Source: a virus
DNA: 57,866 nt
Virus record (IMG/VR): IMGVR_UViG_3300013014_000035
Span: 1 to 57,866 of that record
Reading direction: 5' to 3' (one strand)
Each line of letters begins with the position of its first letter. Within the stretch, counting starts at the first letter, position 1. The translations under genes were made by a program, and so were the position numbers. Below are positions 10,860-17,277 of the stretch, piece by piece. The notes below the pieces were generated by a model, which worked only from the letters and a program-made list of their open reading frames with translations, was not told where the DNA came from and did no database searches.

Positions 10860-11813
10860 ATGGCTCATAATATCGAAATGATCGACGGTAAGGCTCAGAT
10901 GGCATATGCCGGTGATGTGCCTTGGCACGGTCTGGGTACTCGGGTACCTGGTGATCTTACCCCCGAACAGATGCTCGATGCAGCTGGTCTGAATTGGGAG
11001 GTCAATAAGGTCCCTGCCTTTGCTAAGGTTGCCGGCAAGAATGTTAATGTCGGTTGGTCTGCTCTGGTTCGCTCTAGCGATAGCAAGATCGTTGATGTGG
11101 TTTCGGATGACTGGAATCCGGTGCAGAACTCTGAGGCTTTCGAGTTCTTTAACGACTTCATTGCTGAGGGTGACATGGAAATGCACACCGCTGGTAGTCT
11201 CTGTGACGGCAAGATTGTCTGGGCTCTGGCTAAGGTGAAGGATTCGTTCGAACTCTTCGGTGGTGATAAGGTTGACTCTTACCTTCACTTCACCAACTTC
11301 CATAAGTATGGCTGCAGCACCGACGTTCGGTTCACTCCGATCCGTGTGGTGTGTAACAACACCTTGACTTTGTCGCTCAATACCAAGGTCGAGCGTATGG
11401 TCAAGATCAGCCACCGTCGTGAGTTTAACGGTGACCAGACTAAGCTGATGCTTGGTGTTGCAGCCGAAAAGCTTGCGCAGTACAAGGAAATGGCTCAGTT
11501 CCTCGGTTCTAAGCGCTACAGTGATGAAAACGTGGTTGAATACTTCAAGCGTGTGTTCCCTGCCTCGGAAAATGCCAAGCGCTCTGAAATTACCAAGAAT
11601 GCTCGTACTGCTCTTGGTATCCTTGAGACTCAGCCTGGTGCTGAATATGCTCCTGGTTCTTGGTGGCAGGCGTTTAACGCCACTACCTATATGACCGATC
11701 ACCTTATCGGTCGCTCTACTGATACCCGGATGACTTCGGCTTGGTATGGTGCCAATAAGAATCTTAAGGTTCGTGCTCTTGAGACCGCGATCGAAATGGC
11801 GGAAGCGGCCTAA
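10860..11813 (+). CDS. DUF932 / TIGR03299-type phage-plasmid protein
   Basis: This 317-residue protein belongs to the DUF932 family (phage/plasmid-like TIGR03299 proteins) on the basis of G-D-V-P-W-H-G-L-G-T near residue 20, W-N-P-V-Q-N-S-E-A-F-E-F-F, the central P-I-R-V-V-C-x-N-T-L, and the Thr/Trp-rich C-terminus. Length is normal for the family. Its role is unknown, although it is widespread in phages and plasmids. I chose ATG 10860 because AAAGG lies about ten bases upstream and the longer frame would start before the promoter. Codon bias, promoter strength and leader hairpin suggest very high expression. Confidence 0.88.
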   Translation: MAHNIEMIDGKAQMAYAGDVPWHGLGTRVPGDLTPEQMLDAAGLNWEVNKVPAFAKVAGKNVNVGWSALVRSSDSKIVDVVSDDWNPVQNSEAFEFFNDFIAEGDMEMHTAGSLCDGKIVWALAKVKDSFELFGGDKVDSYLHFTNFHKYGCSTDVRFTPIRVVCNNTLTLSLNTKVERMVKISHRREFNGDQTKLMLGVAAEKLAQYKEMAQFLGSKRYSDENVVEYFKRVFPASENAKRSEITKNARTALGILETQPGAEYAPGSWWQAFNATTYMTDHLIGRSTDTRMTSAWYGANKNLKVRALETAIEMAEAA

Positions 11814-11821
11814 ATCAACCG

Positions 11822-11845
11822 GGGAGGGGAAACCCTCCCTCTTTT
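11822..11845 (+). terminator. Rho-independent terminator with GAAA tetraloop
   Basis: GGGAGGG (11822-11828), loop GAAA, CCCTCCC (11833-11839), then TCTTTT. It ends the DUF932 transcript and may leave partial read-through into the 11859 gene, which has no separate promoter visible. Confidence 0.85.
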
Positions 11846-11858
11846 GAGGATATACCAT

Positions 11859-12191
11859 ATGAAACTTATTTTATGTGAAAAGTGTTGTGATCTAGTCACA
11901 CTCAGAAAAAACGTAGACAGGATTTGCGAATGTGGTGAGTCCGGTGGGAAGTACGTTGATGATTTAAATGCTGAAATTTGGGGCCCTTGTTATAAGATCG
12001 GTTTTGCCAACCATTCATTTACAGCTGCTATCATCGCTCAGAGATTGAGTGGTGATTCGACTGAGAAGATGGTATATGGACTAGGGTATGTTACCAAGGG
12101 TCGTGACTTTGAAGCGTTTATTATCCCCGAAAGCGCCAAGACCATGAAGCGGGTCGATAAAAAAGTGGTTGACAACTCCCATAGTTTATGA
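11859..12191 (+). CDS. Small protein with N-terminal Cys-rich (zinc-ribbon-like) motif
   Basis: This 110-residue protein starts at ATG 11859 after GAGGATATACC. The N-terminus has C-E-K-C-C-D-L-V-x-L followed by C-E-C-G-E-S-G-G-K-Y, two paired Cys knuckles of a likely zinc ribbon. I recognise this layout from phage proteins of unknown function. The 3' end of the gene contains the -35 and -10 elements of promoter P16, so coding and promoter sequences overlap. Confidence 0.75.
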   Translation: MKLILCEKCCDLVTLRKNVDRICECGESGGKYVDDLNAEIWGPCYKIGFANHSFTAAIIAQRLSGDSTEKMVYGLGYVTKGRDFEAFIIPESAKTMKRVDKKVVDNSHSL

Positions 12192-12197
12192 TATAAT
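12169..12197 (+). promoter_or_regulatory. Sigma-70 promoter P16 inside the 3' end of a gene
   Basis: TTGACA (12169-12174), 17 bp, TATAAT (12192-12197). It overlaps the last seven codons of the upstream gene and drives the 12228 gene. Confidence 0.9.
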
Positions 12198-12227
12198 AAC
12201 TTATAAATCGAAAAGGATATACCAAAT

Positions 12228-13346
12228 ATGGCTCGGTTAACTAAACCCAAACCTAAAAAGAATGAACGTGTAGGTAAGACTGCACAATACATTGCTGATC
12301 TTAAGTTTATGGGTGAAGAACCAGTCGTCAAGGGTATTGTTGAACTTGACGACATGACCATAACCAAGATCTTTGGTTGGTACAATTATATGTGCACCAG
12401 ATCGGATGCCCGTCAGTATCTTAAGGACTTTTTTAAAATTCAAGGTGAAGATACTAATCTGGAAATGTTGGCAACAGTGCCGGACATTTGGATTAGTGTT
12501 ACAGCTGCTTGGTATGCACGTATTCTGAATCGTGGTGGTATCCTTGAAGTACCCCATGTAAAAAAGTTTAGGTTTAGGTTGACGGAGATGTTTTCAAAGT
12601 CGACTTTGAATAAAGTATTGGAAGTTCCCGATGAACCAGTCACTGAGGAAGTGACTGTTAAGGTTCGTAAACCAAGCGCCAAGATATCCGACTTTATCGG
12701 TGAGTTTGAGGAAGCCATAGATAAGTCAGGCTGGACATTATCCATGTATGAATGGCTGCAAAACAAACAGATTCCCTCGAATCAGGCAAAGATTGTTGAG
12801 GAATTTTATGCACCAATTGCCGAAGAGGCTAATCTGTCTCTCACCAGCACTAAGGTCAAAGAAGGGTATAACCATTATACCAGTGCTGAGTTGAAGAAGA
12901 GAGCGGCATTTTACTCTGGTATCGTGGCGGATTGTCAGCGCCATGCCTCGAACAAGAAGCAAATCGTCCGTAAGAAGAAAACAATTTCAGCTGATAAGAA
13001 ACTCAAGGATTTAAAGTTCCAAGCCGAAAGCAAAGACTTTAAGGTGGTATCCATCAATCCTGAAAAGATCCTAGGCTCTAGCGAGCTGGTGACGTTTAAT
13101 ACAAAATATAAGACACTCACACAGTTCATTGCTATGACCGAATCGGGTCTAGATGTAAAGGGCACCACCATCCTAAACTATGATGAAGACAAGAGCAAGA
13201 CCTATAGGATTACCAAAAATACTGAGATAAATATTGAGATGGTTTTCCGCAGCGGTCGGAAGGCATTTCTTAAGAATTTGGAAAAACTAAAAACTGCAAC
13301 ACTACAACATCGTATCAACGAAAACACAGTTCTTTTGAAGGCATAA
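12228..13346 (+). CDS. Conserved phage hypothetical protein
   Basis: This 372-residue protein has a Lys/Pro-rich start, a helical N-terminal half containing W-Y-N-Y-M and W-Y-A-R-I-L, a linker, a basic stretch (K-K-Q-I-V-R-K-K-K-T-I-S-A-D-K-K-L) and a C-terminal beta-rich domain. The C-terminal S-I-N-P-E-K-I-L-G-S-x-E-L, T-K-Y-K-T-L-T-x-F and V-K-G-T-T-I-L-N-Y-D-E resemble a protein conserved in many T4-like and related phages without assigned function. The basic region suggests nucleic-acid or virion binding. The next gene starts four bases after its stop. Confidence 0.78.
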   Translation: MARLTKPKPKKNERVGKTAQYIADLKFMGEEPVVKGIVELDDMTITKIFGWYNYMCTRSDARQYLKDFFKIQGEDTNLEMLATVPDIWISVTAAWYARILNRGGILEVPHVKKFRFRLTEMFSKSTLNKVLEVPDEPVTEEVTVKVRKPSAKISDFIGEFEEAIDKSGWTLSMYEWLQNKQIPSNQAKIVEEFYAPIAEEANLSLTSTKVKEGYNHYTSAELKKRAAFYSGIVADCQRHASNKKQIVRKKKTISADKKLKDLKFQAESKDFKVVSINPEKILGSSELVTFNTKYKTLTQFIAMTESGLDVKGTTILNYDEDKSKTYRITKNTEINIEMVFRSGRKAFLKNLEKLKTATLQHRINENTVLLKA

Positions 13347-13350
13347 CATT

Positions 13351-13638
13351 ATGGCAAAACAAGATAAAACCACCAGCTTTGACTATGTAATTATTGATGG
13401 CGAACGAGTGAAGGTACCCGCATATCGCTATAATAAGAAAGGTGATAAGGATGGTCTTGAACCTTCACATGGCTACTACAAGAAAGTTAAGACGCCATGG
13501 GGCGCTATCGAACGTTGTTTCATTGTCTCAGTTCCTAGTCTTGCCGGTGGTAAAGATTCTTATGCCAGTGTCTTTAAGCCAGAAAGCAATCCTGGTGTTC
13601 GTTGGTCCGTGTTTCAGTTGCAAGAATCTTATAATTAA
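13351..13638 (+). CDS. Hypothetical small basic protein
   Basis: This 95-residue protein follows directly after the 12228 gene and is probably co-transcribed. It is beta-rich and basic, with Y-R-Y-N-K-K-G and W-G-A-I-E-R-C-F-I-V-S-V-P. No family is recognised. Confidence 0.68.
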   Translation: MAKQDKTTSFDYVIIDGERVKVPAYRYNKKGDKDGLEPSHGYYKKVKTPWGAIERCFIVSVPSLAGGKDSYASVFKPESNPGVRWSVFQLQESYN

Positions 13639-13641
13639 TAG

Positions 13642-13670
13642 TTGACATACACTTAAAAGTATGATATAAT
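13642..13670 (+). promoter_or_regulatory. Sigma-70 promoter P17 for the tRNA operon
   Basis: TTGACA (13642-13647), 17 bp, TATAAT (13665-13670). The first tRNA base follows at 13680, so the transcript starts at or just before the tRNA 5' end. Confidence 0.92.
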
Positions 13671-13679
13671 AATTATATT

Positions 13680-13756
13680 GGTCCCATAGCTCAGCTGGAT
13701 AGAGCAACAGACTTCTAATCTGTGGGTCGCACGTTCAAGTCGTGCTGGGATCACCA
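13680..13756 (+). tRNA. tRNA-Arg (anticodon UCU)
   Basis: A complete cloverleaf can be drawn: acceptor GGTCCCA with TGGGATC (one G-U pair), anticodon stem ACAGA/TCTGT with loop CTTCTAA giving anticodon TCT, T-arm GCACG-TTCAAGT-CGTGC, and an encoded CCA. It decodes AGA and AGG. AGA is the dominant Arg codon in the AT-rich late genes of this window, whereas early genes use CGN codons, so it probably supports late protein synthesis. Confidence 0.95.
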
Positions 13757-13762
13757 AGTTTT

Positions 13763-13840
13763 GGACCTGTAGCTCAGTTGGTTAGTAGCGGACCGCTCAT
13801 AACGGTTTGGTCGTAGGTTCGAGTCCTACCGGGTCCACCA
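13763..13840 (+). tRNA. tRNA-Met (anticodon CAU)
   Basis: Acceptor GGACCTG pairs with CGGGTCC, anticodon stem GACCG/CGGTT encloses CTCATAA giving CAT, the T-arm has TTCGAGT, and CCA is encoded. The sequence resembles elongator tRNA-Met of alphaproteobacteria. A lysidine-modified tRNA-Ile2 reading AUA also has a CAU anticodon and cannot be excluded. The D-loop has one extra base. Confidence 0.92.
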
Positions 13841-13841
13841 G

Positions 13842-13978
13842 TTTGTGGTAAGTAGAGTCTACTGTATGGCTACGCAAGTCTCGAGAACAGTAGAGCGGAC
13901 TGATCATTCGTAAAAGGAGGATGGGCAACCTAGGTGCAATAATCTAGGCAGATACCCCACCTGCCACAATTGATTTTT
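13842..13978 (+). ncRNA. Candidate structured non-coding RNA downstream of the tRNAs
   Basis: No gene covers this stretch. It can fold as a multi-branched structure: closing helix GTGGTA (13845-13850) with TGCCAC (13962-13967); helix CTACTGT (13859-13865) with ACAGTAG (13887-13893); helix GG-A-TGGG (13919-13925) with CCCACC near 13956-13961; and an inner CCTAG (13929-13933) with CTAGG (13944-13948). A run of seven T (13974-13980) follows, as expected for an RNA 3' end. It would be co-transcribed with the tRNAs from P17. I do not recognise the family. Confidence 0.55.
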
Positions 13979-14001
13979 TTATAATCGTTCAAAGGTGATA
14001 T

Positions 14002-14412
14002 ATGTTCGAAAAGATTGACTATGATGAATTGGTCTCAAAATATGATTATCAAACCAAGCTAGATATTGCTGCATGGGTCATCAGCAAAATTGATGAGCAT
14101 GGAACAAATCCAGGATCATTCCGATATTTGATTTATGATCGTCTTGGTTTTGATCTTGATGCATATGTACCTTTGTATTCAGCAGGTGGTATGAATATCT
14201 CAAATGAACTAGATTACTCATATCGTGAAAATCTTGCCAATGTTGTCAAGGAACAAAACATTGATAACAAGGAACTTAAGTCCGCTCTTTTGATTTGTGA
14301 TGAGCCTGGGTGTTATAATTACGCAAGCTGCGGCTTTCCTACATCTGATGGCGGTTATCGCAGAACTTGCCATGATCATAGTGATTTTAAAATAAATAAA
14401 TCGGAGACATAA
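14002..14412 (+). CDS. Conserved phage protein with C-terminal Cys/His motif
   Basis: This 136-residue protein has a helical N-terminal part with Y-D-Y-Q-T-K-L-D-I-A. The C-terminal segment is C-D-E-P-G-C-Y-N-Y-A-S-C-G-F-P-T...C-H-D-H, a likely zinc-binding knuckle that I recognise from conserved phage proteins of unknown function. It starts at ATG 14002 after AAAGGTG. It opens the group of short overlapping genes leading to 33-59-32. Confidence 0.75.
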   Translation: MFEKIDYDELVSKYDYQTKLDIAAWVISKIDEHGTNPGSFRYLIYDRLGFDLDAYVPLYSAGGMNISNELDYSYRENLANVVKEQNIDNKELKSALLICDEPGCYNYASCGFPTSDGGYRRTCHDHSDFKINKSET

Positions 14413-14414
14413 AA

Positions 14415-14594
14415 ATGCTCACCACAATTCTTTTTATTACTTTTCTTTTTAATGGTGAAGTTAAGAATACCTATCTGGCATCCACCACACCTAGTCAATG
14501 CATTAATGATATTGGAGCATCATTGGCTATTTTAGAAAATATGGGTGCTACGGTTATTACTGCTTATTGCACATTTGAAGGGGAATATGAATGA
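14415..14594 (+). CDS. Small exported or membrane protein, DUF1482-like
   Basis: This 59-residue frame starts at ATG 14415 after GGAGACAT. It has a hydrophobic N-terminus (L-T-T-I-L-F-I-T-F-L-F-N-G-E) and two Cys spaced about 26 residues apart. The layout resembles short DUF1482-type phage and prophage proteins with a hydrophobic start and an N-G-E turn. It overlaps the next gene by four bases (ATGA). An envelope location is inferred. Confidence 0.65.
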   Translation: MLTTILFITFLFNGEVKNTYLASTTPSQCINDIGASLAILENMGATVITAYCTFEGEYE

Positions 14595-15226
14595 AGATTT
14601 TTCTAGGACCATATAAAAACTTTATTGGTCCATATCAGATTGCCGAAGGTATTCTATTTTGGAAGAACAGAGATTCTGACATTGTAGAAAAACTTGGTGA
14701 TTGGTTGGCAACTAATAAGGATGGTACTGATTCTGCTCTCTATCGCCTTTGTCGTTGGGTAGATACTTTTAAGGAACGTAAGATCAATATTCGTATTGAT
14801 GATTATGATATTTGGTCCATGGATCATACTTTGGCTATGATTATTGTTCCTATGCTTAAACAACTTAGTAAGAATAAGTACGGTGCACCATTTGTTGATG
14901 ATGAAGATGTTCCTCTAGAATTCCAATCAATTTCTGCGCCTGCTCTATCTGAAGAGCAAAAGAATACAGGTGATACGGATGAAAATTGGATTCCTCGTTG
15001 GGAATGGGTTCTAAATGAAATGATTTGGACATTCGAACAACATTCTTCGAATTGGGAAGAGCAATATTATACTGGTGAGTCTGATATTCTTTTTGATAAT
15101 GGTGTTATGAAGAAGGGACCAAATGATACCTTTACGGTTGACGAAAAGGGCGTCGCAACACATCGTGAAAGAATGAAGAACGGTCGCCGTCTTTTTGCTA
15201 AGTACTATGAGGCACTTTGGGACTGA
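14591..15226 (+). CDS. Conserved phage hypothetical protein (I-G-P-Y-x-I family)
   Basis: This 211-residue protein has I-G-P-Y-Q-I-A-E near its start, R-I-D-D-Y-D-I-W-S-M-D-H-T-L-A-x-I-I-x-P near residues 77-96, and R-W-E-W-V-L-N-E-M-I-W-T-F-E in the second half. I recognise this as a family very widely found in T4-like and other large phages, function unknown. It overlaps both neighbours by a few bases, so it is translationally coupled. Confidence 0.82.
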   Translation: MKIFLGPYKNFIGPYQIAEGILFWKNRDSDIVEKLGDWLATNKDGTDSALYRLCRWVDTFKERKINIRIDDYDIWSMDHTLAMIIVPMLKQLSKNKYGAPFVDDEDVPLEFQSISAPALSEEQKNTGDTDENWIPRWEWVLNEMIWTFEQHSSNWEEQYYTGESDILFDNGVMKKGPNDTFTVDEKGVATHRERMKNGRRLFAKYYEALWD

Positions 15227-15441
15227 TGGCAAAAGAAATTCCAAAGCGCAATAGACTTGGTGGCCTAGCATATCTGTTATTCAGTTTGCTTTTTATAGGT
15301 GCAATTTATAATACAGCATATCCTTATCTTGCTGGTTATATGCATATGTTTTTTATATGGATTTTTTGTTATCATGCATCTATTCATTTTCTTGGTAAAG
15401 CATTAATTAAATTTTTTCCGGAGTTGCTATCTAATGATTAA
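15226..15441 (+). CDS. Small membrane protein with two hydrophobic segments
   Basis: This 71-residue protein starts at ATG 15226 (TGATG overlap with the previous stop). A basic N-terminus (K-E-I-P-K-R-N-R) is followed by two hydrophobic segments at about residues 14-36 and 39-60. The predicted topology is a membrane hairpin with both ends inside. Function unknown. It overlaps gene 33 by eight bases. Confidence 0.68.
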   Translation: MAKEIPKRNRLGGLAYLLFSLLFIGAIYNTAYPYLAGYMHMFFIWIFCYHASIHFLGKALIKFFPELLSND

Positions 15442-15652
15442 GAATGTAAATTTTTCGGCTGATATTCGTCAATTATGTGAAGAGAAGGGAATGGAATTTA
15501 TTGATGCTGTAATTCATTGGTGTGATGTGAATAGTCTTGAACCTGAATATGCAGCATCACTAATTAAGAAAGATCCTACAATTCTTTCTAATATCACATG
15601 TGAGGCCGAAAATTTAAATATCCTTAAGAAGACTGCGCGATTACCTGTATGA
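15434..15652 (+). CDS. 33: gp33-like late transcription co-activator
   Basis: This 72-residue protein matches the pattern of T4 gp33 and its cyanophage counterparts: M-E-F-I-D-A-V-I-H-W-C, E-P-E-Y-A-A-S-L-I, then E-A-E-N-L-N-I-L-K-K-T-A-R-L-P. T4 gp33 bridges host RNA polymerase to the sliding clamp and, with gp55, activates late promoters. The position before genes 59 and 32 supports the call, as do the TATAAATA late-promoter sequences elsewhere in the window. It is shorter than T4 gp33 (112 residues). gp55 and gp45 are not in this window. Confidence 0.8.
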   Translation: MIKNVNFSADIRQLCEEKGMEFIDAVIHWCDVNSLEPEYAASLIKKDPTILSNITCEAENLNILKKTARLPV

Positions 15653-16227
15653 CACCATTCGAGACATATAAGGACTATTTGTCTCTTAAAAACCATTTTA
15701 ACTCCCCTGGATATGATTACTTTAAATATAAAGGTAAGGTATCCGGAAGTATAGGCTCTTTTAATAAGCGCAAAGATAAATTCTTTTTTGAAAAAATGGC
15801 TAAGCATAAAGATGCACATAATCTTATGCTCGCTAATTTTATACAAAATCCTAAATGTTGGATTAGAGAATTAGCATATGATGAATCAGCCGAACAAATA
15901 TATCTTAATTGGTTGAAACGAAGTCAATCTTTAACTTATATGGTTTCCGGTGATCTTAAGAAACTAGAAGAAAAGTTTAATGAGAACTTTATAGTTAGAG
16001 ATAATCAACACCCAGTACTGCTTAAGCTTTTCTGTAGTGATTCTATATCAGTAGAAACTCTATGTATACTGGTGGATATTTCCAGATGTTTTAAACACTG
16101 GGATAAGGAACTTAATGATGATGTTGTATGGACCGATATTAAACTTCTTATCAAGAAATACACACCATTCATTAAGTATGATAGAGAAAAAATCCAAAAA
16201 CTATTGATTGACTTTTTCTCTGTTTAG
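15649..16227 (+). CDS. 59: gp59-like helicase loader
   Basis: This 192-residue protein begins M-T-P-F-E-x-Y-K-x-Y-L-x-L-K-N-H-F, and then has Y-D-Y-F-K-Y-x-G-K-V and F-N-K-R-K-D-K-F-F-F-E-K, the recognisable start of T4-type gp59. gp59 loads the gp41 helicase onto gp32-coated DNA at forks. Length is close to T4 gp59 (217). It overlaps gene 33 by four bases and lies directly before gene 32, the standard T4 order. Confidence 0.9.
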   Translation: MTPFETYKDYLSLKNHFNSPGYDYFKYKGKVSGSIGSFNKRKDKFFFEKMAKHKDAHNLMLANFIQNPKCWIRELAYDESAEQIYLNWLKRSQSLTYMVSGDLKKLEEKFNENFIVRDNQHPVLLKLFCSDSISVETLCILVDISRCFKHWDKELNDDVVWTDIKLLIKKYTPFIKYDREKIQKLLIDFFSV

Positions 16228-16233
16228 TGGTAT

Positions 16234-16241
16234 TATAAATA
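16234..16241 (+). promoter_or_regulatory. Late promoter, exact TATAAATA
   Basis: An exact T4-type late -10 element lies 70 bp upstream of the gene 32 start. In T4 such elements are recognised by gp55 with gp33 and gp45. A gp33-like gene is 600 bp upstream. Confidence 0.75.
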
Positions 16242-16310
16242 GTTATGAGGGTTTACTCTCATATACAAACATACAGTTATACAAATATACAAAACATACG
16301 GAGACTACAT

Positions 16311-17243
16311 ATGAACTTTTCACAACTTAAGCAAAATTCCGGTAAGAACTCACTTGAAAAGCTTACCGCAGAACTAGCAAAACTCAATTCAGCAGGTGAA
16401 TCCAGCAAGGGTGATGATCGCCTCTGGTATCCTAATGTCGACAAGGCAGGTAATGGTTTTGCAGTTATTCGTTTTCTTCCAGCACCTAGTGAAGAAGATG
16501 TTCCGTTTATTCGGATGTTCGAACATGGATTCAAGGGACCGACTGGGCTTTGGTATATCGAAAATTCCTTGACTACTCTCGGTAAGACTGATCCAGTTGG
16601 TGAACTTAATTCCAAGCTTTGGAATATTTCTGAGGATGACAATTCACCTACTCGTAAACAGGCGCGCGCTCAAAAGCGTAAGTTGACTTTTATCAGCAAT
16701 ATCTATATCATTCAAGACCAGGCCAATCCCGAAAATAACGGTAAGGTTAAGTTATTCAAGTTTGGTAAGAAGATTTATGATAAGCTCAATGAGGCTATGA
16801 ATCCTCAGTTTGCAGATGAACAACCGATGAATCCTTTCGATCCATGGTCTGGTGCTAACTTCAAGCTTAAGATTCGTAATGTTGAAGGTTACCGCAACTA
16901 CGATAAGTCTGAATTTGCTTCTGCCGGTCCTCTCTTCGAAAATGACAATCAAATTGAGTCTGTTTGGAAACAGGAACATTCACTTCAGGCATTCCTTTCT
17001 CCTTCTAACTTTAAGACCTATGAGGAACTTAAGGCTAAGTTGAACAAGGTTCTTAATCTTGATGAAAGTACTCCTGCTGGTTCTCGCCAGGCTGCAGCTA
17101 ATCGGAAGCAGAATGATGAGGATGAACTTCCTTGGAAGGACTCAACACCTCAACGTGAAGCTCCTGCTCGCTTGGCACCATCTACTAATACTGATGATGA
17201 CGATGGTGAGGATTTGGAATTCTTTAAGCGACTTGCAAGTTAA
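16311..17243 (+). CDS. 32: gp32 single-stranded DNA-binding protein
   Basis: This 310-residue protein is T4-type gp32. It has the N-terminal cooperativity region (residues 1-20, basic), a core with L-W-Y-P-N and G-F-A-V-I-R-F-L-P-A-P, F-E-H-G-F-K-G-P-T-G-L-W-Y-I-E-N-S in the OB-fold, and an acidic C-terminal tail (D-D-D-D-G-E-D-L) that recruits partner proteins. The zinc-binding Cys/His set of T4 gp32 is not evident; cyanophage-type gp32 often differs there. I chose ATG 16311 behind CGGAGAC. A strong terminator follows. Confidence 0.93.
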   Translation: MNFSQLKQNSGKNSLEKLTAELAKLNSAGESSKGDDRLWYPNVDKAGNGFAVIRFLPAPSEEDVPFIRMFEHGFKGPTGLWYIENSLTTLGKTDPVGELNSKLWNISEDDNSPTRKQARAQKRKLTFISNIYIIQDQANPENNGKVKLFKFGKKIYDKLNEAMNPQFADEQPMNPFDPWSGANFKLKIRNVEGYRNYDKSEFASAGPLFENDNQIESVWKQEHSLQAFLSPSNFKTYEELKAKLNKVLNLDESTPAGSRQAAANRKQNDEDELPWKDSTPQREAPARLAPSTNTDDDDGEDLEFFKRLAS

Positions 17244-17252
17244 TACTGAAAA

Positions 17253-17277
17253 GGGAGGCTTTCGCCTCCCTTTTTTT
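17253..17277 (+). terminator. Strong terminator between convergent blocks
   Basis: GGGAGGC (17253-17259), loop TTTC, GCCTCCC (17264-17270), then seven T. It ends gene 32; leftward transcription from the opposite block ends here too (the A-run upstream on the other strand is only partial). Confidence 0.9.

Noticed and set aside
10818-11858. 346-codon open frame on the minus strand opposite the DUF932 gene
   Set aside because: It is a shadow of a codon-biased GC-richer gene; its product has no recognisable fold, and no ribosome site or promoter is present on that strand.
13714-13722. Reading the first tRNA anticodon as CTA (amber suppressor)
   Set aside because: That needs a shifted anticodon stem. 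The proper 5-bp stem ACAGA/TCTGT gives loop CTTCTAA and anticodon TCT.
13680-13840. tRNA genes as a phage attachment site or sign of a prophage
   Set aside because: No integrase, excisionase or flanking duplication is visible, and all content is that of a lytic T4-type phage.
13842-13978. Self-cleaving ribozyme (hammerhead) or third tRNA
   Set aside because: CTGATCA is present but not the hammerhead core CTGATGA with a matching GAAA partner, and no tRNA cloverleaf with T-arm can be drawn.
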